The translations under genes and the position numbers were made by a program. From Icerya purchasi (lineage: Eukaryota > Arthropoda > Insecta > Hemiptera > Monophlebidae): 64,000 bases of DNA. Under the pieces are notes generated by a model, which had not been told where the DNA came from, did not search any database, and saw nothing but the letters and a program-made list of their open reading frames with translations. The DNA is taken from NCBI GenBank assembly GCA_039619475.1, contig CM077116.1:2852001-2916000 (forward strand). Direction: 5' to 3'. This document shows, piece after piece, positions 54,141-64,000 of the stretch (the first letter of the stretch is position 1; every line of letters starts with the position of its first letter).

Positions 54141-55862
54141 GTAACGTGTGTACCATGTAACACACTAAAACACGATTCGATTACCGGAACATTGACAGAA
54201 AACCAGAACGAGAAATCAACTATCTACTTTAAATGATTTATATTCCGCATTTCCGACAACGTGCATATTGAAAGTCAAAATCGATAATCCTATAGGCGGT
54301 AGTAGTCTATCCGGACGTATCATATTATTCGATAAAAATGAACTAGGCGCCATATTTAAACTTTTCATATTTCACCGTTCGTATTTCATTACGAAGCTGA
54401 AAAACTTGTACGAATTTTCAGTTCTGCAATTCTTCGTTAAAACTGTACGTGATAGCGTTGATTCTTTCTGCAGGTGTTACCAGTGGAATGGTTAAAAATT
54501 TTGAATTTTCCTGTAATGCTAAATTTCTCGCGGGTGCTTAAAATACGGTTGCTACAACGCTAGGTTGAATTATAGCGTCATCAAAGAATGAACAGGGTTT
54601 CATAATTACTGTAGGACGAACCTACTAGCTGATCTATAGGGAAGAAAAATTCGGAAAACATATATCTTGCAAAATTAGAAGAGAGGGTATCATGGTGGTA
54701 AAAAAAAAAAAAACCGAAAAAATTGCATTGGAAGAGTCAGCATTTTAAACAATATTTGGCCATGGCGGCTACAAAAAAGGCAGGCTTCACATGCTAGAAT
54801 GTTACGCCGTGGGAAAGCCAGCCTATGAATTGAACAGTAAATTGCATTTTTTTCTATTGTAATTTAAATTTTCGTTCGTGTTTTTTTTACAATTTGCCAA
54901 CCCTAGAAGTTTATAGAGAAATAAGCGGATCACTTGGTTACAAAAATGCCCAATCGACTCTATTCTAGTATAGGGTGATAATATGAAACAACTGATAACA
55001 TGGCCCATTATTCGTTTCTCTACATTTTTCATGCAGACACTTTCGTTATGGGACAATATTTAAACGATTTTGATGTAATAAAATCGTCGTCTACTCGTAC
55101 TAAGTGTTCTTTAACGATAGCACGTTGCTCCCTGCTGTTATTCTCGTTTACTCTGTGCTGAAATGAAGATGATTAAGAATTTATTCACGCAACATGCACG
55201 ACGTAATTTCAGTCGACTTTATTTTCTTGGTCGATGTAATGGTTTTTCGTGTCCGATGTTTATCGTATTTAAACGAGAAAGCTGCGCCGTGTATGGATTG
55301 TATGCTTTTTTTTGTTATTTTTTCTTTAAAGACAACACAGATGTTACGACGTTTTGCCGACATAAAAAACTACTTTTACGGATATTTTATATTACAGCGG
55401 GAAATTAAATTTTTGCCAACGCCCCTTTCATAAAAATTCGGATTTTTTACGATAACCGCTTTATTAGCTGGTAAATTATTTTTGCTAATCAACAGTTCTT
55501 AACATTGAAGCTCTAACGACATTTCGTCCGCAGTTTACCGTGCTTTATGTACACGATCTTTGTAGAATTAGACAAGGCAATTTGTTGAACGGTGCGAGGC
55601 TTGAAAAATTGTTCATTTTTAATTTTGTATCTTACCATTAGAGCAGCGGTTCTCGCAAACTGTGCTTTCCCCTCCGCCAGGCTGTTTAAAGAATCGTCTA
55701 ATAAATGAACAACGCGAGAAGTCAAAAAAAAAACAAATCGCAACATTTCTGTTTCAAATTTACAAGAAGATGAAAAAGAAAACATTATTTATATTTTGTT
55801 ATATTGCTATTATAAAGAAGCTTACGCGCCGTAAAAGTTTATCAAAATAGAAAACGTAGTAC
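54141..55862. other. Noncoding DNA, no gene seen
   Basis: Several short ORFs on both strands without motifs, overlapping one another. Nothing supported. Confidence 0.4.
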
Positions 55863-57050
55863 CACTTCCTTTTTTTTTTTTTGTTTAAAAATAATTTGCG
55901 GCTCCCACAAGGAATTGCCCGCCTTGGGTTCCCAACATAATTATATCGTCTATTCATCATCTACATCTTAAATCTAATACATCATATTCGTCTTATATAT
56001 AATTACTTAATTAACTTAACTTCTATTTTTACTATTCTACGTCTAATTTTAATTCAAAACATTTATACCTATCGCACATTATATCACAATATTTTCACAT
56101 AAGCCATAAGAATTTTTTTTTTTTCCTACCCCGAGCGCGCCAGCAGCTTTGACCCAACAACATGAAAAATTAAGAGATAGAACTAAATAGCCAGACGGTC
56201 AGAAATGGAAAAAACAAAGGACAGCAGCAACGAAATAACTGAAGGCAATGGGAAGGAAAGGATATAGATAGCGTTAAAGGGAGTAGGAAGACCCAAAGCT
56301 AAAAGTTGGGCGTAAAGAAAGCGTTGGAAAGTGCAGAACATTCGAAAAGAATATGATTTGAATCACAAATAAAAAGGCTCAGAAGCGTGAAGAGAGCAGA
56401 AAGGAGAAGGGGAACAAAGCGAATCGAAAGCGAGAAGAAGGGAGGAGAGAATGATTGATTCTGAGTCTAATTAAGGAAACAACCGTGGAACGACGATAGA
56501 CAGGAATAGAATGAAACCAAGGCAGGAAACGAGGAACCGGTTAAATAAGACGGTACTGTGAAAGGCGATTTGAGAATATAGATGGATACATGTCCAACCA
56601 AAGTTTGGAATGATTACAGGGTGATAGAAAAAGAATGTCTGAAGAAGGGAAAGAGTTGAGGAAAGGACCATTGTGGGCGGCTGAGCTAAAAGAGTCAGCT
56701 GAATCATTGCCCTCAATATTGGAATGACTAAGAACCCATAGAAAGTCTATGAGAAGGGAACGAGACGAGAACAAAGAGGAGACAAAAGATCGAATAGAGA
56801 CCGTCAGAAGAATGAGAAGGAGGAGAGGAGATGGCTTGACCAACGCCTTTGGAATCGAAAACGATCAGGAATTTGTGAACTTCACTTGTAGAGGATATAA
56901 AATGAATGGCACGAAGAATTGAGATCGATTCGGCCGAAAAGATGAAGGAGAAAGAAGGAAGTCTGAAAGACTCAGAGTGCACGAACGTAGGGGACGTATA
57001 CGCAGCACCCACGTCCCCATCACTCTTGAAGCCATCCGTGAAGTTTAAGA
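55863..57050 (-). mobile_element. I/Jockey-like element 3' fragment (copy C)
   Basis: Minus-strand RNase H fragment with its 3' flank. Two T-runs (about 55869-55882 and 56110-56122) could be successive poly-A tails on minus, implying two truncated insertions. GCTCCCACAAGGAATTGCCC at about 55908 resembles the 3' UTR blocks near 48380 and 50490. Confidence 0.6.
56471..57012 (-). pseudogene. RNase H of non-LTR element (copy C)
   Basis: Minus: GAAYTSPTFVHSESFRLPSF, SAESISILRAIHFISSTSEV, KFLIVFDSKGVGQAI, then in another frame SLLIDFLWVLSHSNIEGNDS with ADSFSSAAHNGP, and LDMYPSIFSNRLSQYR. The FLWV-SHSNIEGND-AD motif is diagnostic of RNase H in I/Jockey elements. Frameshift near 56780. The initial TDGS is just upstream on minus (SDGDVGAA, about 57020). 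Confidence 0.75.
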
Positions 57051-57339
57051 CATGGGAAGGAAAAGAAGCGTCCAGCAGCTGAAGGAATTCGAAGTTGACT
57101 ACGTTGTGAAAGGAAGAATTAACACGAATTGGGAGGGAGGAGAAATTGATGGGGTGCCATATGCTATTAAAATCGAAAGAAAAGTAAGGAAGACTGTTAT
57201 AAGAGGAAACTTAGGGAGAAAAATTGGAAACACAGGTAGCTATATACGATAAAATCGGAATTCTATGAGGCGCCAAGCGGCAGTGATTTTTAATATGAAG
57301 ATAATGCAACTACAACATGAGCAGCAAACATTAGTTGTT
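57051..57339. other. Continuation of copy C upstream, no clear domain
   Basis: Low-scoring extension of the minus-strand element with reverse complement of GAA/GGAGG-rich sequence. No intact motif. Confidence 0.3.
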
Positions 57340-57640
57340 TTTTTTTTTATTTTTTATTACATCATTTATAATTATTTACTTTTTCAATCAATTACCCGCC
57401 TTATCGCTGTTCCTTTCCTACGACTAACCATTTCTCATTCTTTGCACCACGCAATCAGCCATATTTTTATTCTGTCTTTCCGTATATTCAAATTGCCTTC
57501 GCCTCTTAATTCCTTTGGTAAGTTACCTAGTAAATAACTCTTAACTTCCTCTTCAACATTATCAATTTTATTATTAATCCCTTTAGTTCTTATGAAACAC
57601 AAATTGGCATAGTTTCTAGTCTCATACACCTTTTCCCTTG
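57340..57640 (-). pseudogene. C-terminal fragment of a CR1/Jockey-like element (copy 2)
   Basis: Minus frame 57435-57629 reads YETRNYANLCFIRTKGINNK, VEEEVKSYLLGNLPKELRGE and RIKIWLIAWCKE. A T-run at 57341-57352 gives the poly-A side on minus. Related to 48700-48860. Confidence 0.5.
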
Positions 57641-57808
57641 CCGGTAATTTTATTTTTTCTGTTTTATACCTTAAAAGTTTACCGTAATAAAAAAAACATA
57701 TCGACTTATGTATACTTTTTCAGTTACCTCGATATGCGTACGAAATAAAATAAAAACCTTTATTACAGTTATATTGTTAAATTATAAGCACTTTGACTGT
57801 TATTAAAA

Positions 57809-58732
57809 TTATACATTTCCAACTGTTCCATAGGTGGCACCATGTGCTACAAGACTTCCGAATTTGTTTTCATATTCCAGATCAAGTCCTGACAACAGAA
57901 TCAGCTGTCTTATTACCATAGATGTCAGAATGGCCAGGAACCCACCGCAAGTCAATATGAATCCCATGGAGAGAAGAAAGAGTACGAATGAGAGAACGTA
58001 TACGGAAAATAATGAAGTCACAGGAATGATCAGGAAGAGGAGAGAAGATGGGGCCTGAAGAGCACGCATGGAATTAGAAATTATCAGAAATCGGAGAAGA
58101 AAAACGATTAGAGGAGATAAAAATAATGAAACGTAAAATAGCCATTAACTCGGCCTTAAATATGGAACAGAAAGAAGGAAGACAAAAAGATTCAGAGAAA
58201 TTATAATCCGGAAGAATAGAAGAAGCACCAACACCATCAGGCCCTTTAGAACCATCAGTGAGAATGTTTACATGAAAAGAAAAGAGAGAATTGGCAGCGC
58301 TGTAGAATTCTTGTTTAATTACTGCTGGAGGGAGAGATTTCGGAATTGCAGGCAAAATAAATACTCCGGGAGGATGGCAGAGATCACTGAAGTTAAAGGA
58401 AAAATAGGGCAAACTATTAAAGGAAATTTTGTACGGCCAAAAAAACTGACACGGAGAGAAATAAGAGATAAGATAGGAATTTTCTTAGACACAAAATGCC
58501 AATTTCTGAAAATTGAAAGGTAGGAGAAAATGAGAGTACAGGATGAGAGTAAAAGACGTCTAGCAAGAAATCGGTAACCTAAATAACATCTGTGGATAGA
58601 CAGGGGAGGCGTATTCGATTCAGCAAGTAGTGCTGGAGTAGCAGAGGATTTAAGAGCACCAAGACAAAATCGAAGGCAAGAGTTTTGGATCACATCTAGT
58701 TTAGAGAGTCGGGACTTGGAGGCGGCAGGCAT
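57809..58732 (-). pseudogene. RT C-terminus and RNase H of non-LTR element (copy D)
   Basis: Minus from 58732: SKSRLSKLDVIQNSCLRFCL, ATPALLAESNTPPLSIHRCY and LGYRFLARRLLLSS, a classic I/Jockey RT C-terminus. Then, in another frame, VNILTDGSKGPDGVGASSIL, FCSIFKAELMAILRFII (RNase H Asp and Glu), and in a third, LVIRQLILLSGLDL near the RNase H end. It is the best-preserved copy of the family for the RT-to-RNase H junction. At least two frameshifts. Confidence 0.75.
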
Positions 58733-61700
58733 GATAAATACTAAAGAAAATAGTTATTTTATTTTAATTCGATAACATTTTAGATATACTGTATTAGCGT
58801 GTTATATGAGATATATTGGTTCATCACAATATATACATGTATTCTCTTTCTAATGATGGTAAGTGTAAGCTTTCCGAAACGCTAAGTTATTGCGATTAAA
58901 TTTTAAGGTTTAAGATTAATTTTTTGAACATAGTGTCTCCGTAAATTGTTTTCCTAACTAAATCCATCATGTAACTTTTAAATGTTTAGTGCATACCCTT
59001 ATTATAGTACAAGGAGCAAAGTAGATATCTAAAATAGTTAGAGTGTATGTATTTCCTCCATAATCTCTCATACTGCTTATTTTGGGCTTGTTGAAAGAAA
59101 TGAGTATATTTAATTTGGAACCGAATTAAAGTGATCCTCTAGCTTTAGAATTTAATCTGTTTCCGCAATAAAACTTTCACAAGTTACCAGTCAAATTTTC
59201 ACAATCAGAAATGCTTGGTTTCAACCAGGTTTCTGCGATTACTACTATATAGATGTAATAGAGATATCCTACTGAAAACTGTGTCTAATTTAGTTCTAAC
59301 ATCTTTCGCATTTTGATACATAGATAGTTCTTTGGAAGTAACGTAATTAATATAGAGTTGAATGAAAATAGATAACAGAAATTAAACGGAGTATCCCACT
59401 GCGAATAATAATTTCTGAATCTACTAACATAGTATAACATACACACACACGCATGTAAATTAAGGTAATTTTTAACGTACCGATCATTAAACAAGTACTG
59501 TAAGTAAAATTATTATATCTGCATTAATCATTTTAGAAACAGAAATAAACAATGGGAGAGTGAGATGATAGTGATGGTGCTGATAATAATAATGATAATA
59601 ACGATGACTATGGCTGCGACATGATGATGACGACAATAATTCAGTTCAATTAAATTCAATTTACTGTGGAAAAGTACAAAATACGCTTAAAAGAATATTA
59701 ATACTTACGAATAGGCAGCATTGTGCTAATTGTGGGCTACACAATGTAGATGTTAAACGTTTATGCGGGAGTAATAAACGTAAGAAATATGATTTACCTG
59801 TGGCGAATTATAGTAATTACATATAACAGAATATCATGTAAGCGCTTAGTTCTGTCGTTCGAATATTAATAGTAAAATTTCAATTAACTGATCCGTCTGT
59901 TTGCATTGAAGTTACCGTTATGTCGACATGTCCAAACTGTAAACTAAATGAGAAATATACATATATTTTTTTTTACTAATAATTCGGATTGGATTACTAA
60001 CAAATATAAAAAGAAGTAAAGTCTAATAAAAATACTGTATCGTTCTATTCTTTATAGTAATTTACTCTTCAAATTCTAAACAACCATTTTATCCACAATT
60101 TTATAATTTCTTTATTTTTCACCCCTAAAAATAAAACAAAATTTAATCTTGCAATAATTATGTATTTCTAAAACATTTTTAAATTTCTCGAGAGGTCGCT
60201 ATTTAATTTTCTTTATGAAACAAGGGGTATTTCTCAAATCTACTATCTACCGTATAAGATATTATTACGAAATTATATAATTTCCTTCCAAAAGAATGAA
60301 ATGTGATTATGTTTTGAACAGAATAATTAAATTTTAATTCCTGCTGCGCCATATATATCTGAGTATTACTGAGTATTACGTCCTTTCTGCATTGCCCATT
60401 ACGTATCCAGATTTAATAGATTTATTTGATCCCTTCTCCAAATATTTTAATAAAAAACGTTAATTTCTTCCTTATTTTGATTTTCCCCCTGTAAATTATC
60501 AAATGCTCATTTGTTTCTAATGGCCGTTTTTTCCGCTCCTGACAACAGGTAGCCCCTGATTTTAAAAGTAACTGGAGGAACTTGGTTCGAATAAATTGTC
60601 GTGATATTTTCGGATACTGTAATAATATCCATCGACTAGTTTAGTCGTTGTTTGAATAACCATTTCTTTCAGACCTTCATTATCATTATTAAATACAGTT
60701 CAAAATAGGTACTTTTGCGTCTCTAGTGATCCGTCTCATTTATTCTAATAGTTAATTCACGTGCTTTCTTTTGTTCGATTCTTCTTCAATAAAGTTTAAC
60801 AGACACCTACCGCTACCTTTTAAAGCAGTCCGCTGCAAACAAACTCATTGACATAAAGATGTTTGATCTGTAATAAAAATGGAAAATTGGCGGAGATCAT
60901 TTTGTAATAGAAATATGGTCACATTCCGAAGGTCTTATGTGAAAACAGTACAATTTTGATGAACAAAGGCGAACAATTGCTTTAAGGAGAAAAATATTAT
61001 TGTTACGCTCAAGAATGGAACAATTTTGACCGTATCCAAGTAGGTTTAGAGTAGCGAGCAAGAATTTCAATCGTCGCTGACAATTCCAAACAAATTGGAA
61101 AAACGAATCAAAGAGAAAATTTTGTAAGATTAAATTTCGACGAAATGCAGGCGTATAACTTAAAGAAGCGCAGAAATTAGCGAATTCAAAAATGAGTAGA
61201 ATATTAGAGCAGACATTGACTAGATGTCGGAAGAAGTTGAACAGATCGTGAATAATAAATGAATATTGTTTTTAATTAAGATTGCGATGCCGTCAGAATT
61301 GTCGTTTCGATCAAATCTGATTGAAACTTCCTCGACTAAATTCTGAGTCATATTTCTGGAAGAACAACGCTATTAGTAGTATCGTAGTGTCTGAATGATG
61401 CATCTTTTAAAAATTCGGCTTTGATGCTGCTGAAGATTCATTGCAAAATATTAAAATAGGCTGAAACTGTATCTAGGTAATAAGCACAGAAGAATGCAGT
61501 TTCCGTTTCATTGCGATGGTGATACGTTCTCTACACGATCCGATTATAAAATCTTCTTTCTAGTTCATTATTTATGTTATTGGTTGGGTCTACGTTATTA
61601 CAAAAATCAATTTCATCATTCAAAAGTATTTAAATATTATATATTATTATAACCGGCGTCGTCTGATTTAATATAACATTAGCTTTGAAAATAATCAATT

Positions 61701-61904
61701 TTAAAAGGTATACTGATCAAAATATTGCGGCGTCATACGATTTTATTAATCTTAAGTCTTTTGTCGACCTTTCAATCATGAAATCGTTTTACATTTCATA
61801 ATCTGCCTGAATATTTTAAAAGTACACGAAAAATTATTAACGATGTATTTTGTTTTTAAAATCGAAGATTCAATTCTGTCAGGTATTATCCAGGTGTTCT
61901 CGAC
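58733..61904. other. AT-rich DNA with GAT/AAT simple repeats
   Basis: No supported gene. GATGATAGTGATGGTG and AATAATAATGATAATAACGA repeats at about 59562-59640 are followed by ATTCAGTTCAATTAAATTCA (59640-59660), similar to TTTGA-type retroelement tails on minus. A short EEP-like phrase near 59215 is too weak to call. Confidence 0.4.
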
Positions 61905-62253
61905 TTCTTCTTCTTCTTCTTCATCCGCCGTCTCCGTTACGAAGGTTGGCGATCAACACAGCAATGTCTTTTCTAGACATGACAGATCTGAACATTTCAA
62001 TGTGCGTATAACGGAACCAACGATGAAAATCCTTTGTCCACGAATTTTGTGGGCGCCCTTTTAATCTTTTGCCCAAAAGCTTTTCTTCCATGATGAGACA
62101 TAAAATCTCATATTTTTGGCCGCTCATGATGTGGCCTAGATAACGTAGTTTAGTTTTCTTGGTCAAATTTAAAAATTCCGGGCGTTTATTGATTCTTTTG
62201 AGACTTCTACATATGCCGAATTCTACAAATGTCTCGCAAACTTTGTGAAACAA
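61905..62253 (-). pseudogene. RTE-like element C-terminus with (GAA)n 3' end
   Basis: Minus from about 62220: SLKRINKRPEFLNLTKKTKL, RYLGHIMSGQKYEILCLIME, KLLGKRLKGRPQNSWTKDFH and LIANLRNGDGG, followed by GAA repeats (plus: CTTCTTCTTCTTCTTCTTCA, 61903-61922). LGHIM-----YE-L--IM--K--GKR--GR---SW is the C-terminal domain of RTE-like elements, and a microsatellite 3' end is as in the first element. 5'-truncated. Confidence 0.8.
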
Positions 62254-62399
62254 GCATTGACTTGACTTCGGATCATATACCAGAGTCGCGTTGCTATTCT
62301 CGGCATCTAATGATTAAGCAGACGTAATATCATCTGGCCAACAGAAGTGCGAATTAAAATGAAAAATAATATTAATTTAAAAACGAAATTAAAAAGCGT
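62254..62399. other. Spacer, no gene seen
   Basis: No supported feature. Confidence 0.3.
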
Positions 62400-63660
62400 A
62401 GATAATGCTAATAAATTCACCAACTTAATTCAGACTAATACTTCTAACTACAACGATAAGCACAGCAAAATATGTAACTACACCCAATAGCGATCCGCAA
62501 GCTTATAAGAAAACAAGAATAGCCAAGAAAAAAAATGGCACTCACGCCGCCTTAATTACAAACCTGAAAAACGAAATAAGCGAATTACTAAATTACGAAG
62601 GAACTACTTCAAAATAATATTAAACCGCAAGACAACAAGGTTGGGTAAAATTAGATAAACAAAAAGTTGAAGCGTTTTTAGGTATTGAAAAGTATTTAGT
62701 TCCCATACTGATATAAATAATGAATTTTCAGAAAAGTGTAAAGGAATCACTGGAAATTCTTCTTCAGTTAGATTTTTTAAAAACGTAATAAAGGAAGTAT
62801 TCGGATGTTTAAGGAAAATTACCTTTAAAAAAGCATTCAGCTGATGAAATCGAAAAGAACGTTATGCATTCAATGCTATAAAAAGAACGGGCTACTTTCA
62901 GGAACAGCGGAACAAATGAGTAACAACAATGATAAAAGTCATCACCTACGCCACACTACAAACCGATTAAAGTTATTTAACATCTTGTCAAAAACTTGGA
63001 AAAAGTTGATTAAAATGGTTCTTACTCTCGAATAACGAAATGTTACACAAACCATCAGTTCGGACTTTGTTATTCCACAATACAGCAATGCCGCGGAATC
63101 GTAGATGCACTGTTATCGATATTGGAGAAAGGAGAACTGTGCTTGAGCTGTGTTCCTAGACGTCTCGCTGATGACAGATATTTATTTTCGCCTGATTTGT
63201 GCCTATTTTTCTCGTCTTATCCCTACGCGATCGAATATTTGTAGTGAAAGTGAACAGAACTATCTCGGTTGTTAAAAAAGGTTCAAACATCTGCTTCCTT
63301 CACTACTATATCTATTTTTCTGGCTACACTAGTTGACGACATAGTTGTACTGTATGAAAATGTTAATCCGGAGGCTGTTCAACGGTATATTGATAAGATC
63401 TAAGTTTTTTAAGTCAACTCGGTTGTAGGATTCGTTTCAACGAACAGAAATTCCAACAGGTCATATTTATAAACGGATTAACAGCGTGTTCAATTCAGAG
63501 GTAGGATCCTTTAAATAAACGGTTCATATGGCGTCTACCCATTACACATGTAAGATCAAAGATGCTGGCACGTGCCGAGTCACCCTTATCGGCTTTTTAA
63601 CCGAAAGTTGCACTTAAATGTAAAAGTACCGCTTTACTTAACTATGAACAGCTTCAATAT
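62400..63660 (+). pseudogene. Very degenerate Jockey-like reverse transcriptase
   Basis: Plus-strand fragments in shifting frames follow RT order: ADEIEKNVMHSML (62842), AIKRTGYFQE (~62873), NILSKTWKKLIKMVL (~62980), STIQQCRGIVDALLSILEKG (~63080) with CLSCVFLDVS, a decayed region where the catalytic box should be, RIRFNEQKFQQVIFINGLTA (~63431), then SKMLARAESPLSAF (~63553). The string matches Jockey-type RT (HSTIQQ..IVD.., FLDVS, RFNEQK..QV.F). At least eight frame changes or stops. Catalytic Asps are not readable. Confidence 0.55.
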
Positions 63661-63699
63661 AGAGATACGGAATCGAGATACATCCAACGGGTATAATTT

Positions 63700-64000
63700 T
63701 TCGGCGAGTCCAAGATATTGCGTATAATGGCATAGCGGCTGCTACGTTTTTAGCGGGAAATTACATGGGCAGATGCCGATAAAGATTATATCTTATGGAA
63801 AGCGACACATCGTCTTACGAGACCTATGCAACAAATTCCTCCCTTAAAGGATGAACAAGGAAACTGGCTCGGGAAGAAGATGAAAAAGTTGAATGTTTTT
63901 CCAAGCATTTATCCAACGTTTTCACGCCGTTTGCTAATCAATCAAACTTCGAACCAAGATTACTATCACTTCCCGAACAGCAAATCAAACCGTTCTCGCC
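63700..64000 (+). pseudogene. Jockey-like element, second copy, running off the window
   Basis: Reads ADADKDYILWKATHRLTRPM and QIPPLKDEQGNW up to about 63870, then from 63879 matches 46505-46626 almost base for base (two differences seen). This is the linker before RT in the same family as 46505-47995. A frame change near 63873 puts the two parts in different frames. The RT would follow beyond 64000. Confidence 0.7.

Noticed and set aside
59200..59240. EEP-like phrase on minus near 59215
   Set aside because: Too short and without flanking endonuclease motifs.
1..64000. CRISPR arrays, operons, bacterial promoters or ribosome-binding sites
   Set aside because: Sequence is eukaryotic in character; the 16-bp arrays at 30553 and 35505 lack spacers and are transposon ends.

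Overview
This window is AT-rich nuclear DNA from an arthropod, most likely an insect. The evidence is a dense mix of animal-type non-LTR retrotransposons (RTE-like, Jockey/I-like with RNase H, CR1/Jockey-like without RNase H, R1-like), mariner, pogo, hAT, piggyBac and Mutator-like DNA transposons, a GT-AG intron in a transposase gene, and long gene-free AT-rich stretches. I found no convincing host protein gene, rRNA or intact tRNA gene. Almost every coding signal is a mobile-element relic broken by stops or frameshifts. Layout. 1-3344: RTE-like element, nearly full length in coding terms, with three in-frame stops and one frame change, ending in (GAT)n and (TA)n. 3345-5570: a gag-like ORF, a gypsy-type integrase C-terminus and an R1-like endonuclease packed head to tail. 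5880-9295: a complete pogo-like transposon with matching termini, TA target duplication, a one-intron transposase gene with two frameshifts, and repeated subterminal CCAGTGATTGACA motifs. 10522-13140: a Jockey-like element with two nested insertions, a 624-bp solo LTR with 4-bp target duplication and a deleted mariner. 13140-28100: mostly AT-rich DNA with hAT, MADF-like, RNase H, RTE, piggyBac and endonuclease fragments, a tRNA-like SINE fragment and a MITE with ~49-bp inverted ends. 29403-37060: the most striking locus. A minus-strand non-LTR element is split exactly in its YADD catalytic motif by a 5.2-kb Foldback-like element (30553-35733) with a 9-bp target duplication, terminal arrays of a 16-bp repeat, ~1.7-kb near-identical inverted arms that each carry a hAT-like terminus, and a loop holding decayed hAT transposase. 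38634-40185: a hAT element with an 8-bp target duplication. 40696-42160: a Mutator-like relic with inverted ends. 42518-44050: an RTE fragment, then a GC-richer island with a decayed coiled-coil-like reading frame of unknown origin. 45085-48240: a mariner relic with a mutated catalytic Asp, then a 5'-truncated Jockey-like RT copy. 48340-58740: several minus-strand 3' fragments of one RNase H-bearing retrotransposon family, one of them joined to its own gag. 61905-64000: an RTE 3' end, a very degenerate Jockey-like RT, and a second copy of the 46.5-kb element running off the window. The genes do not act together as a pathway. The window is a layered record of insertions, and nesting gives relative ages: non-LTR host before Foldback; Jockey-like before LTR and mariner. 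All family names are from motif recognition by eye, not database searches.
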